33,997 nt of DNA from DASRFA01 sp035651755 (GTDB lineage Bacteria; Desulfobacterota; Binatia; UBA12015). The position numbers and the translations under genes were made by a program. The notes below the pieces were generated by a model. That model did not search any database and was not told the origin of the DNA. It saw only the letters and a list, made by a program, of their open reading frames with translations. The stretch's first letter is position 1. The number at the start of each line of letters is the position of its first letter. Location: assembly GCA_035651755.1 (NCBI GenBank), contig DASRFA010000025.1, forward strand, positions 1 through 33,997, written 5' to 3'. Shown here in pieces: positions 7,984 through 16,102 of this stretch.

Positions 7984-9264
7984 CTACACCCGCCGCGCGC
8001 CGGCGGCGAGCTCGTCCCGGAAGTCCGCGTCCGCGAGCGCCGCGAGAGCCCGCGCCCGGCGCCCGGCGGCCAGGCCGAAGAGGTTCACGATGCCGTTCTC
8101 GGTCGCGACCCACTGCACCTGGTGGCGCGGCGTCGTGACGACCGATCCCGGCGGCAGCTCGGCGACGATGCGCGAGCGCTTCTCGCCGCGCACCGACGCG
8201 GTCGCGTGGAGGCAGAGGATCGAGGCGCCCTCGTCGCACTCGCGCGCTCCGGTGACGAACGACTCGTGCCCGCCGACCCCCGAGTACTGCCGGCCGGGGA
8301 CGCTGTCCGCGACGACCTGCCCGTACAGGTCGATCATGACCGCCGAGTTGACGCTCACCATGCGCCGGTTCCGCCGGATGATCGCCGGGGGATTCGTCGC
8401 GGAGACGGGAAGGAAGCGGACGCTCGGCTCGCGCTCGGCCCAGTCGTAGAGCGCGCGCGTCCCGAGCGCGAAGGTGCAGACGGTGAGGCCGTCGTAGATC
8501 CCCTTCCGGTTCGCGATCTTCCCGGCGTCGTGCAGGAGCTTGACGCCGTCGACGAGGAGCTCGGTGTGGATCCCGAAGTCGCGGTGCGGCCCCTCCGCGA
8601 GCTCGCGCGCGATCGCATTCGGGATCCCGCCGATGCCGAATTGCAGCGTCGCGCCGTCCGGGACGAGGTCGCCGACGAGCGCGGCGATCCGCCGATCGGC
8701 TTCGTCCGAGACGCGCGGCTCGGGCGCGTGCAGCGCCTCGTCGTGCTCGACGATGACGTCGACCTCGGACGCGTGGATGCGATGGTCGCCGAATTCCGGG
8801 ACGCCGCGCGTGCGCGGCATCTGCGGATTCACCTCCGCGACCGCGAGCCGCGCCGGATCCGCAGCCGCCTCGCGGAACGGCACCTCGCCCGCGCCCGCGT
8901 GCACGCCGAAGCTGAGCCAGCCGTCGTCGTCGGGCGGCGACGTCGCGCACGCGACGACGCGCGGACGCATGCGGCGCGCGATCAGCTCGAAGCCGTGGAA
9001 GTCGGCCGTCAAGTGCTCGACGGCGACGCCTTCGGCGCGGAGCTGGCGCTCCACGCCGCCGAAGAACTGGCTGATCACGCGCACTCCGGGACGCGACAGG
9101 ACGTCGAAGCGCTCCTGGAGCAGCGCACACCAGATCCGCAGCTCCCGGAGGTCGTCGCGGCGGGCGAGCGCGCGCAGGAACCCGGCCGGCTGCGCGGGCG
9201 CGAGCGGAAGGAGCAGGTCGTCGGTCGCGTGCAGGAGCTCGGCCGCCTCGGCCGGAGAGCGCAT
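7984..9264 (-). CDS. Acetyl-CoA hydrolase/transferase family protein
   Basis: A 426-residue family-I-type CoA-transferase resembling 4-hydroxybutyrate/acetate CoA-transferases and acetyl-CoA hydrolases. FGIGGIPNAIA (209-219) and GIHTELLVDG (231-240) are clear; Glu235 in IHTE matches the glutamate that forms the CoA thioester in characterised members. The C-terminal GVGGHESFVTGARECDEGASI block (329-349, split here) is a diverged form of the usual GxGGQxDFxxGA motif. The start is uncertain: ATG at 9264 lacks a Shine-Dalgarno, while an in-frame TTG at 9288 has GGAG 8 nt upstream. It is probably the first gene of a run with the amidohydrolase and TauD-type dioxygenase. A role in moving CoA onto a carboxylate released by neighbouring enzymes is a reasonable guess, not shown. 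Confidence 0.88.
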   Translation of the reverse strand: MRSPAEAAELLHATDDLLLPLAPAQPAGFLRALARRDDLRELRIWCALLQERFDVLSRPGVRVISQFFGGVERQLRAEGVAVEHLTADFHGFELIARRMRPRVVACATSPPDDDGWLSFGVHAGAGEVPFREAAADPARLAVAEVNPQMPRTRGVPEFGDHRIHASEVDVIVEHDEALHAPEPRVSDEADRRIAALVGDLVPDGATLQFGIGGIPNAIARELAEGPHRDFGIHTELLVDGVKLLHDAGKIANRKGIYDGLTVCTFALGTRALYDWAEREPSVRFLPVSATNPPAIIRRNRRMVSVNSAVMIDLYGQVVADSVPGRQYSGVGGHESFVTGARECDEGASILCLHATASVRGEKRSRIVAELPPGSVVTTPRHQVQWVATENGIVNLFGLAAGRRARALAALADADFRDELAAGARRV

Positions 9265-9547
9265 GCGAGCACGGTGATCGCGCGTCAAGGTGCGCGCTCC
9301 GCATCGATCGTGGGCCCGCGCGTCAAGCGAACGAACGGACGACGGGCGACCGCGATGCAACAATGCGCACCCTCTTCGGCAACGAATGGAACGAACGACA
9401 TCGTCGGGAGAGGCACTTCTTACAACCGAGCGGGGATGGTGCGCCATTCGACGTCGCGACCGCTTTGGTCCGGGCGTTGCTCGTGCACCGCCGGGCGACG
9501 GGCTGCGTGCGGTTCGCACGCGGTCGTCGGGGGCTCTTCGACCGACT
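9265..9547. other. Divergent intergenic region
   Basis: About 280 bp between the starts of the CoA-transferase (minus) and the outer-membrane barrel gene (plus). A frame is open through it toward the barrel gene but is Arg-rich and lacks family character. A TACAAC hexamer at 9421-9426 could be a -10 box for the plus strand, without a matching -35. The promoters of both neighbours should be here; none can be assigned with confidence. Confidence 0.4.
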
Positions 9548-10603
9548 GTGCTGGATCGAGCTTCGTTGCAGCGCGGCTCCCGCGGGAGCCGATCGCGCGC
9601 GCGGATCGCGCTGCGCGCGCGAGCGCCAGTCCTCGCGGCTGCGCTCGCGCTCGCAGTCCTGGCCGCGTCGGCGGACGCGCACGCGCAGGACATGCAGCAG
9701 CTCATGGGGCGTGAGCTCGGAAAGCTCATGCCGCGCGCGGAGTATCGATTCACGGAGTACCCGAGCGAGCCCGTGAAGGGACAGCCGACGGGGCTCGAGA
9801 ACATCGAGAACGGCGCGTCCTTCAACGTGCCGATCCAGCAGGACCAGACCGACGAATGGGCCGTGTCCGGCGACGTCCGGTACGAGAAGAACAACACCAG
9901 CGCGATCCTTCCCGACAGCGGCCGGCCGCTCCCGAACACGCTCTGGGACATCATGGTCGGCGGCAGCTACCGGCATCGATTCGAGAACGGGTGGATCGGG
10001 GCGCTGAGCCTCGGCTTCGGCTCCGCGAGCGACCGGCCGTTCGCCGGCCCCGACGAGCTCGTCGGCCGCGTCGTCGCGTTCGGGCTCCTGCCGCGCGGGG
10101 AGAACGATGCCTGGATCTTCAGCTTGATCTACGCGAGCGACCAGGACCTCTTCGACGTGAACATCCCGTTCCCCGGCATCGCCTACCTCTATCACCCGTC
10201 GAAGCGGTTCAACGCCGTGATCGGCGTCCCGGTCTCGGCGGTCGAGTACAAGCCGGTCGAGAAGCTGACGCTCGAGGCGCAGTACTTCCCCCTCCGCCAC
10301 GTGCGAAGCCGCATCACCTACGAGATGTTCCGGCCGCTCCGCTTCTTCGGCGGCTTCGACTGGGACAACGAGCGCTACTATCCGGTCGACCGCGACAAGG
10401 CGAAGGACCAGCTCTTCTACTACGAGAAGCGGCTCATGGGCGGCGTGCGCTTCGACCTGCGCCACATCGGCTTCCAGGTGCGCGGCGGCTACGCGTTCGA
10501 CCGGTTCTTCTTCGTCGGGGACAGCTTCTCCGATCGCGATCAGGACCGGATCGACGTCGGCAGCGGGCCCTTCGTCAACGGCGGCGTGATGGTGCGCTTC
10601 TGA
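9548..10603 (+). CDS. Predicted outer-membrane beta-barrel protein
   Basis: About 351 residues with an Arg-rich N-terminus, a hydrophobic segment (VLAAALALAVLAASADAHA) and a likely signal peptidase I site after AHA (about residue 46). The mature part consists of alternating aromatic/polar strands (VSGDVRYEKN, MVGGSYRHRF, GALSLGFGS, MGGVRFDLRH, FQVRGGYAFDRFFF) and ends in MVRF, with the C-terminal Phe expected for recognition by the Bam assembly machine. It resembles DUF6268-type barrel proteins, but I am not certain of the family. The start is the weakest point: GTG at 9548 and TTG at 9566 are both possible, and neither has a strong ribosome site. It stands alone, divergent from the CoA-transferase. 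A role in passage of hydrophobic compounds across the outer membrane is a guess. Confidence 0.7.
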   Translation: MLDRASLQRGSRGSRSRARIALRARAPVLAAALALAVLAASADAHAQDMQQLMGRELGKLMPRAEYRFTEYPSEPVKGQPTGLENIENGASFNVPIQQDQTDEWAVSGDVRYEKNNTSAILPDSGRPLPNTLWDIMVGGSYRHRFENGWIGALSLGFGSASDRPFAGPDELVGRVVAFGLLPRGENDAWIFSLIYASDQDLFDVNIPFPGIAYLYHPSKRFNAVIGVPVSAVEYKPVEKLTLEAQYFPLRHVRSRITYEMFRPLRFFGGFDWDNERYYPVDRDKAKDQLFYYEKRLMGGVRFDLRHIGFQVRGGYAFDRFFFVGDSFSDRDQDRIDVGSGPFVNGGVMVRF

Positions 10604-10614
10604 AGGAGACCACG

Positions 10615-11298
10615 CTACGCCGCAGCGGAGCTCTCGACGACGAGCTCGTCCGACGCCGGCGACGCGACCGTTTCCGCGAACGCCAGCACCGGCGGCTGGA
10701 TGAGCCAGAGCGCGCCGAACAGATACCCGAGGCCCATGCTGAACCCGCCGAGGACGTCCGAGAACCAGTGCGCGTCGAGGTACATCCGGCTGAACGCGAC
10801 CGTGAAGACCATCGCCATGCAGGCCCCGACCGCCGTCAAGCGAAATCCGCGCCGCACCTGCGACGTCGCGAAGAGGTACGCGATGAAGCCGAGCAGCACG
10901 ACGAGGCTCAGCACGTGCGCGCTCGGGAACCCCCACGGATCCAGGTTCGGCCGCGGGCGGCCGACCGCCCACTTCGCGACGAGCTGGAGGAGCCCGGCGC
11001 CCGCCATGATCGCCGGCAGCGCGACGCTCCAGCGACGGCGTGCGCGCCAGAGAACGCACGAGGCCCCCAGGGTGATCGCGAGCTGACCCGGTTCGCCGCC
11101 CCAGAAGGACGCGCGCTCCATCCACGGGCGCAGGGCCGTCGGCCCGGCCGGATGCACGAGACCGCGGACGAATGCATCCGTACCGTCGAGCCCCTGCAGC
11201 AGCACGACCGCAAGGACGAGGACGAAGGCCCCGAGGCAGAGCAACGATCCGAGCAGCAGGCCTCGCGCGTCCAATGTCCCCGCGGTACGCTTCATCAT
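10615..11298 (-). CDS. PAP2-family phosphatase, membrane-bound
   Basis: A 227-residue integral membrane acid phosphatase of the PAP2 superfamily, which removes phosphate from lipid phosphates such as phosphatidic acid, phosphatidylglycerol phosphate or undecaprenyl diphosphate. All three catalytic signatures are present: K-x6-RP as KWAVGRPRP (Lys109-Pro117), PSAH (125-128, a common variant of PSGH) and SR-x5-H-x3-D (Ser170, Arg171, His177, Asp181). Five to six transmembrane segments surround them. The start is ATG at 11298; a GTG at 11319 would add seven residues, but its GGGAG touches the codon. It is divergent from the HpnL-like gene with about 70 bp between them, and its stop lies 11 bp from the stop of the barrel gene. 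Confidence 0.88.
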   Translation of the reverse strand: MMKRTAGTLDARGLLLGSLLCLGAFVLVLAVVLLQGLDGTDAFVRGLVHPAGPTALRPWMERASFWGGEPGQLAITLGASCVLWRARRRWSVALPAIMAGAGLLQLVAKWAVGRPRPNLDPWGFPSAHVLSLVVLLGFIAYLFATSQVRRGFRLTAVGACMAMVFTVAFSRMYLDAHWFSDVLGGFSMGLGYLFGALWLIQPPVLAFAETVASPASDELVVESSAAA

Positions 11299-11369
11299 GT
11301 GCCGCTGATTTGTAGTCACTCCCGCGGGACCTGTCGAGAGGCGGAACGGACCTTGCGTTCTGACGCGGC

Positions 11370-12356
11370 GTGCGAATCCTGAAGGGAGTTTTCTTCATCG
11401 CCGGGGCGGCGCTCCTCGGCGTCGTGGTCTACCGGGTGGGAGCGGGCTCGATCGCCGACGCGCTGCAGCACGTGGCGTGGTGGCAGTTCGCGCTGGTGTG
11501 CTCGTTCCAAGGGTTTGCGATCGCGATCGACGCGTACGCGTGGCGGCTCACGCTGCCCGACCGCGACGCGCCATTCACGACGCTCGTCGCAGCGCGCTGC
11601 GCGGGCGACGCGGCGAACCTCCTGAGCGGGATCTCGGCCGTCGGCGGCGACGCCTTGAAGGCGTGGATCCTCCGCCACCGGATCCCGTATCGCGAGACCA
11701 TCCCGTCGCTGATCGTGTCGAAGACGGCGGAGCTCTTCGGCCAGGTGCTGCTCTTCGCGACCGCCGTCGCGCTCGCCTTCCACGCCGCGATCGGCCGCTC
11801 GCTGCAGACCGCGATGGCGTCGCTTCTGGTCGTGCAGATCGTGGCGGTAGGCGGCTTCTTCGCCGTCCAGCTCGCCGGCGTCCTCGGGAAGTCGGAGAGG
11901 ATTCTCGGGTGGATCGGCGTCGAGCGCGGCGACGACATCCGCGCTCTCGACCTCGCGGTGCGCGGCTTCTACCGCCACCAACCCGGTCGATTCGCCGCCG
12001 CGGTCGCGTGCCACTTCGCGGGCTGGTGCCTCGGCATCGCGGAGGCGATGGCGATCCTCTACGTCCTCGGCCTCTCCGTGTCGGCGACGACCGCAGTCCT
12101 GATCGAGACCCTCTGGTCGGCGGTCCGCTTCGCGACGTTCTTCGTGCCGGGGAGCCTCGGGCCGATCGAGAGCGCCAACGCCGGCGCGTTCGCGGCGCTC
12201 GGGTTCGGCGCAGGGACCGGGCTCGCGTTCACCCTGATCCGGCGCGCGCGCCAGGCGGTCTGGGTCGCGATCGGGGCGCTCGTGTTGGTCGCGATCGCCC
12301 CGCGTCGCGGAGTCGGCGCCGAGCCGCAGCCGGCCGCGCTCGCGGGCGCGGACTGA
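11370..12356 (+). CDS. HpnL-like / lysylphosphatidylglycerol synthase TM-type membrane protein
   Basis: A 328-residue protein with about eight transmembrane segments of the flippase-like domain family (the membrane part of lysylphosphatidylglycerol synthases; also the hopanoid-associated HpnL group). Supporting blocks are GDAANLLSGISAVGGDALKAW near residue 81 (split: GDAANLL and GGDALKAW), SLIVSKTAELFGQ near 111, and FFVPGSLGPIESANAGAF near 253, all typical of this family. Start is GTG at 11370; no clear Shine-Dalgarno. In the family these proteins move or hold lipid substrates in the inner membrane. Neighbours are a PAP2 phosphatase and a diacylglycerol-kinase-like protein, consistent with lipid handling. 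The hopanoid link is not supported by any squalene-hopene gene in the window. Confidence 0.82.
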   Translation: MRILKGVFFIAGAALLGVVVYRVGAGSIADALQHVAWWQFALVCSFQGFAIAIDAYAWRLTLPDRDAPFTTLVAARCAGDAANLLSGISAVGGDALKAWILRHRIPYRETIPSLIVSKTAELFGQVLLFATAVALAFHAAIGRSLQTAMASLLVVQIVAVGGFFAVQLAGVLGKSERILGWIGVERGDDIRALDLAVRGFYRHQPGRFAAAVACHFAGWCLGIAEAMAILYVLGLSVSATTAVLIETLWSAVRFATFFVPGSLGPIESANAGAFAALGFGAGTGLAFTLIRRARQAVWVAIGALVLVAIAPRRGVGAEPQPAALAGAD

Positions 12357-12371
12357 CGCGACCGCCGCGCT

Positions 12372-13337
12372 TCAGGCGACCCGGCGCGCCGGCGCGCCCG
12401 CCGACAGCGCACGCGCGGCCGCCGGCGTCACGAGGAAGCGCAGCGATCGCGGCGCGACCACCAGGTCGGCGCGGAAGCCCTTCCCGTCCGAGATCGCGAC
12501 GGCGGAGCCGCGGCCGACGACGACGTGCGGATCCTCGCGCGCGAGCCCGAGGTGGAACGCGACGAGCTTCGCGAGCATGCGGCGCTTGGTCGTCTGGCGG
12601 ACCAGGAACACGTCGAAGAGCCCGTCGACGGGCGACGCATCCGGAGTCAGGCGAAGCCACGAGCCGTAGGTCTCGACGTTCGCGATGGTGGCCACGATTG
12701 CGTCGTGCGCGAGGGGCCGACCGTCGACGACGACGCGCATCGGCTCGAGCGGGGTGTCGACGAGGTGTCGCAGCGCGGTCCGGAAGTAGGCCGCGAGCCT
12801 CAGGCCCCGATGTTGCGGCGTCCAGAACGCTCGCTCCGTGCGGTCCTGGATGTCGTGGATGAACCCGAAGCTCTCGTGGCAGAGGAAGGCCACTCCGTCC
12901 TTCAGGCCGACGTCCAACCCGACGATCTCGCCGCCGCCGTCCGCCAGCGCGACCACGCTCGCCACGTCGCGCGGGCAGCCGAGCGCGCGCCCGAAGAGAT
13001 CGCCGAAGCCCGCCGGGACGGGGAGGATCGGCGCGAAGCGGGCGATCGCGGTGCCGGCGACCGCGTCCATCGTGCCGTCGCCTCCGACGCAGACGAGCAG
13101 CGAGAAATCCCCGCGCGGCCGGCAGCCCCACGCCTGCAGCCGATCGAGGTCGCGGAACGTCGCGAGCGCGACGCGATGCCCCTTGCGCTCGAGCGCCCCT
13201 TGCAGCGCGCGCGCGGTCGCGAAACAGCGCCCGTTGCCCGATCCCGGCGTGGCCACGATCTGAATGGAACGAAATGGTTGCTTGCGCACGAAGAGCTCCA
13301 CCACGGCGCGCGGCGACGCGGCACCCGCGGCGGCCAT
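12372..13337 (-). CDS. Diacylglycerol/sphingosine kinase-like lipid kinase
   Basis: About 321 residues of the DAGK catalytic-domain family (YegS/DgkB-like), which phosphorylates lipids using ATP. Visible are the first glycine motif TPGSGNGR (30-37, the counterpart of NPxSGxG), the nucleotide motif VGGDGTM (84-90), and the C-terminal DGLFDVFLV. One divergence is notable: the usual PxGTxNDFAR stretch reads PAGFGDLFGRALG here (about 108-120), lacking the T and ND. Activity therefore needs checking. The start is set at ATG 13337, without a clear ribosome site; the frame extends further upstream only as low-complexity Arg/Pro sequence. It faces the HpnL-like gene tail to tail (15 bp between stops). 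Confidence 0.8.
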   Translation of the reverse strand: MAAAGAASPRAVVELFVRKQPFRSIQIVATPGSGNGRCFATARALQGALERKGHRVALATFRDLDRLQAWGCRPRGDFSLLVCVGGDGTMDAVAGTAIARFAPILPVPAGFGDLFGRALGCPRDVASVVALADGGGEIVGLDVGLKDGVAFLCHESFGFIHDIQDRTERAFWTPQHRGLRLAAYFRTALRHLVDTPLEPMRVVVDGRPLAHDAIVATIANVETYGSWLRLTPDASPVDGLFDVFLVRQTTKRRMLAKLVAFHLGLAREDPHVVVGRGSAVAISDGKGFRADLVVAPRSLRFLVTPAAARALSAGAPARRVA

Positions 13338-13522
13338 CCGAGGGGACGGCGCGCCTGGCTCGGCGTGACGGGTGCATCGCCGCGCACCCCTTCGACGAGG
13401 TCTGCCCCGGGGATCGCAAGCACGATGCCAGGGCCCGACCGAAGAAGGGACGCACGCGCGGAGGGGCGTACGGCGCGCGCGCGCCGCGTCGCCTCCCGGG
13501 GGCAAGAAGCGCGCGTGTAAGA

Positions 13523-13540
13523 GTTTCAGCCCGGTGAAAC
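13523..13540 (-). terminator. Small hairpin after the acyl-CoA synthetase stop
   Basis: A perfect 6-bp inverted repeat, GTTTCA-N6-TGAAAC, lies 8 nt beyond the acyl-CoA synthetase stop on the minus strand. It is AT-richer than its surroundings. No run of T follows, so as an intrinsic terminator it is weak; it may be chance. Confidence 0.3.
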
Positions 13541-13548
13541 CCCCGCTT

Positions 13549-15345
13549 TCAGTACAGAGCCTCGAGGGCAGGCTTGTACTTCTCGAGCACGACGCGGCGC
13601 TTCAGCTTGAGGGAGGGCGTCAGCATCCCGTTCTCGGTCGTGAAGTCCTCCATCGTGACGACGAACTTCTCGACGCGCTCGTAGCCCTTGAAGTCGCGGC
13701 TCAGGTGGTCGAGCTCCGAGCGGATGAGCTCGTGCACCTTCGGGTCGTGCGCGATGTCGTTCAGGGCGACCCCGTTCTTCCGGGCCCAGTCCTTGATGGC
13801 GTCCGCGTCCGGCACGACGACCGCGACGTTGTGCGGCTTGTTCTCGCCGTGCACGAAGATGTTCGCGATGTAGGGCGAGAGCTTGAGCTTCTCCTCGAGC
13901 GGCGACGGCACGACGTATTTCCCGGTCTCCAGCTTGTACTGCTCCTTGATGCGCCCGGTGATGTAGAGGTACCCGTCGTCGTCGAGCTTCCCCATGTCGC
14001 CGGTGCGGAAGCCGCCGTCTTCCATCAGGACGGCGCGCGTCTCGTCGGTGCGGTTGTGATAGCCCTGCATGACGTTCGGCCCATAGACGACGATCTCGCC
14101 GTTCACGGGATCGCCGGTCACCTGGTTGTCGATCCGGACGGTGACGCCGGGGATCGGCTTTCCGACGCTCCCCATCTTGCGGTTCCCGGGATAGTTCGCG
14201 GTCGTGATCGGGCTCGTCTCGGTGAGGCCGTAGCCCTCGTAGACCATGATCCCGAGCGCATCGATGAAGTCGGCCACCTCGCGGTTCAGCGCGGCGCTTC
14301 CGCTCACTGCGTACTTGAGGCGGCCGCCGAAGCGCTGGCGGACGGTCGAGAAGATCAGCCGATCGGCCAGGAAGAGGATCCCCTGGTCGAGGATGCCGAG
14401 CGACTCGCCGCGGTTCTTCCGCTTCGCGACCTCGATGCCCTGCTGGAAGAGGCTCTGGATGATGCCCGGGCGCTCCGAGATCTGCTTGTTCACGCCGTCG
14501 TAGATCCGATTGAAGATGCGCGGCACCGCGTAGAGGATCGTCGGCTTCACCTCCGCGAGGTTCGCGACCAGGTTCGGGATCGCGTCGTTGATCGCGATCT
14601 CGCATCCCATGCTGACGAGCGCGTGCAGCTCGCACACCTGCCCGAAGGAGTGCGCCCACGGCAGGAAGGCGAGCGAGCGCTCGTCGTCCTCGAAGGGCAG
14701 CAACTCGTGCATCGCGTTGATGTTCGAGACGATGTTGCCGTGGCTCAGGATCACGCCCTTCGGCATGCCGGTCGTGCCCGAGGTGTAGATGAGCCCTGCC
14801 GTATCGGGCGGCGCCGGGTTCGCGGGCGGAACGGGCGATCGCCGGCCGATCTCGAGCAGCGTCGAGTACGCGTCGTCGCCGCCCGCGAGGTCGAGCCCGA
14901 TCACGTGCTCGAGCGTCGGGACCTCGCGCTGGATCGCGCGCAGCTTCTCGACGATCGCCGGCGTCGCGCCGATGACGACCTTCGCGGCGCAGTCGGACAG
15001 GATGAACTGCCACTCCTTCGCGAGCTGCGCCTCGTACATCGGGACGTACGCGGCGCCGAGGCCGTAGGTCGCGTAGCACGCGACCGCCCACTCGACTCGG
15101 TTGTCCGCGACGATCGCGACCTTGTCGTCGCGCTTCACCCCGAGCCTCGCGAGCGCAGCGCGGAAGTCGTCGACCATCTCGCCGACGCGCGCGTACGGGA
15201 TCCACTCCCACGTGCCGCCCTTCTTGACGCCGAACAGGCGGCGCGGCGCGAACTCGCGCCGGCTGCGCTCGAACAGCTCGACCAGGTTGTTGTAGCCGCC
15301 GCTGCGGGCGGATCGCGTCGTCCCGCCGACTCGCTCTTCTGCCAT
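13549..15345 (-). CDS. Long-chain acyl-CoA synthetase (AMP-binding)
   Basis: A 598-residue adenylate-forming enzyme of the long-chain fatty acid:CoA ligase (FAA1/FadD15-like) group. It activates fatty acids to acyl-CoA through an acyl-AMP intermediate. The P-loop-like A3 motif is YTSGTTGMPKG (187-197), A5 is GYGLTETSP (371-379), A7 is FRTGD and the linker motif is YITGRIKEQYK, with the C-terminal KLKRRVVLEKYK typical of this group. GGGGGA lies 7 nt before the ATG at 15345. The nearest genes are the DAGK-like protein (same strand, 211 bp downstream) and DedA (divergent, 143 bp). Probably peripheral at the inner membrane. Chain-length preference cannot be told. Confidence 0.94.
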   Translation of the reverse strand: MAEERVGGTTRSARSGGYNNLVELFERSRREFAPRRLFGVKKGGTWEWIPYARVGEMVDDFRAALARLGVKRDDKVAIVADNRVEWAVACYATYGLGAAYVPMYEAQLAKEWQFILSDCAAKVVIGATPAIVEKLRAIQREVPTLEHVIGLDLAGGDDAYSTLLEIGRRSPVPPANPAPPDTAGLIYTSGTTGMPKGVILSHGNIVSNINAMHELLPFEDDERSLAFLPWAHSFGQVCELHALVSMGCEIAINDAIPNLVANLAEVKPTILYAVPRIFNRIYDGVNKQISERPGIIQSLFQQGIEVAKRKNRGESLGILDQGILFLADRLIFSTVRQRFGGRLKYAVSGSAALNREVADFIDALGIMVYEGYGLTETSPITTANYPGNRKMGSVGKPIPGVTVRIDNQVTGDPVNGEIVVYGPNVMQGYHNRTDETRAVLMEDGGFRTGDMGKLDDDGYLYITGRIKEQYKLETGKYVVPSPLEEKLKLSPYIANIFVHGENKPHNVAVVVPDADAIKDWARKNGVALNDIAHDPKVHELIRSELDHLSRDFKGYERVEKFVVTMEDFTTENGMLTPSLKLKRRVVLEKYKPALEALY

Positions 15346-15488
15346 GGCGATTCCCCCGTCCCGAAGTGTGATGGCGCGCGCCCGCCGCACCCGGCGGGAC
15401 CCGCCGGCGGCGTGCCCCTCCTTTAGCGCAGATCCGGCCGGGAGGTGCAGCCTCGACACATCCGTCCCGGCGCGCTCTTCTCGTTCGG

Positions 15489-16097
15489 ATGCCCGGGCAC
15501 GCACACGGCCGGATCGGCGCGCTGCTCTCGGAATACGGTCTCGTCGCCGTCTTCGTCGCGACGTTCGCCGAGGGGATCGGCATCCCGCTTCCCGGACAGA
15601 CGCTGCTGGTGGCCGCGGCGGTGCTGGCGGCGCGCGGCGAGATCTCGCTCGCGGCCGTCGTCGCGACCGGCGCCGTCGCCTCCGCCGGCGGGCTCCTCGC
15701 CGGCTGGGCGATCGGCCGCTACGGCGGCCGCCGGCTGCTCGAGCGCTTCGCGGGGGCGCGCCTGAAGCGCGTGGAGGACCTCTTCTGCCGCTACGACGCG
15801 GGCCTCGTGACGCTCGGCCGCTTCGTCGACGGCGCGCGTCAGCTGACCGGCCTCGTGGCCGGAGCGCTGGGCATGGAGCTCCGGCGGTTCCTCGCCTGGG
15901 ACGTCGTCGGGGCGGTCCTGTGGACCGGCGTCTGGGCGGGCGGCGCCTGGTTCTTCACGCGCCACGTCCACGCGGTGGCGACGGCCCTCCATCACGTGGG
16001 CCCGTGGATGTGGCTCGCCGCGATCGCGGCCGTCAGCGCGGTGGTCGCGTGGATCGTCCACGGCAGCGGCGTTCGGGTGGCGCCGGAGAGCCGGTGA
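15489..16097 (+). CDS. DedA/VTT-domain membrane protein
   Basis: A 202-residue DedA-family inner-membrane protein. The signature EGIGIPLPGQTLL (29-41) and the block GRFVDGARQLTGLVAGALGM (about 111-130), followed by a Trp/Gly-rich hydrophobic segment, are diagnostic. DedA proteins include undecaprenyl-phosphate and phospholipid translocases that recycle carrier lipid. The usual RFxPxxR has become RFVDGARQ, keeping both Arg positions but losing Pro. It is separated by 143 bp from the divergent acyl-CoA synthetase and by only 5 bp from the stop of the convergent P450 gene. ATG 15489 has little ribosome-site support (TTCGG only). Confidence 0.88.
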   Translation: MPGHAHGRIGALLSEYGLVAVFVATFAEGIGIPLPGQTLLVAAAVLAARGEISLAAVVATGAVASAGGLLAGWAIGRYGGRRLLERFAGARLKRVEDLFCRYDAGLVTLGRFVDGARQLTGLVAGALGMELRRFLAWDVVGAVLWTGVWAGGAWFFTRHVHAVATALHHVGPWMWLAAIAAVSAVVAWIVHGSGVRVAPESR

Positions 16098-16102
16098 TCG
16101 CG

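Noticed and set aside
6095..9714. Long plus-strand open frames (to 8449 and from 7666)
   Set aside because: Opposite to the amidohydrolase and CoA-transferase genes, whose family motifs are unambiguous; the plus-strand translations are Arg/Asp/Val-rich and lack motifs.
13372..15426. 684-codon plus-strand open frame
   Set aside because: Exact shadow of the acyl-CoA synthetase on the minus strand; no family character.
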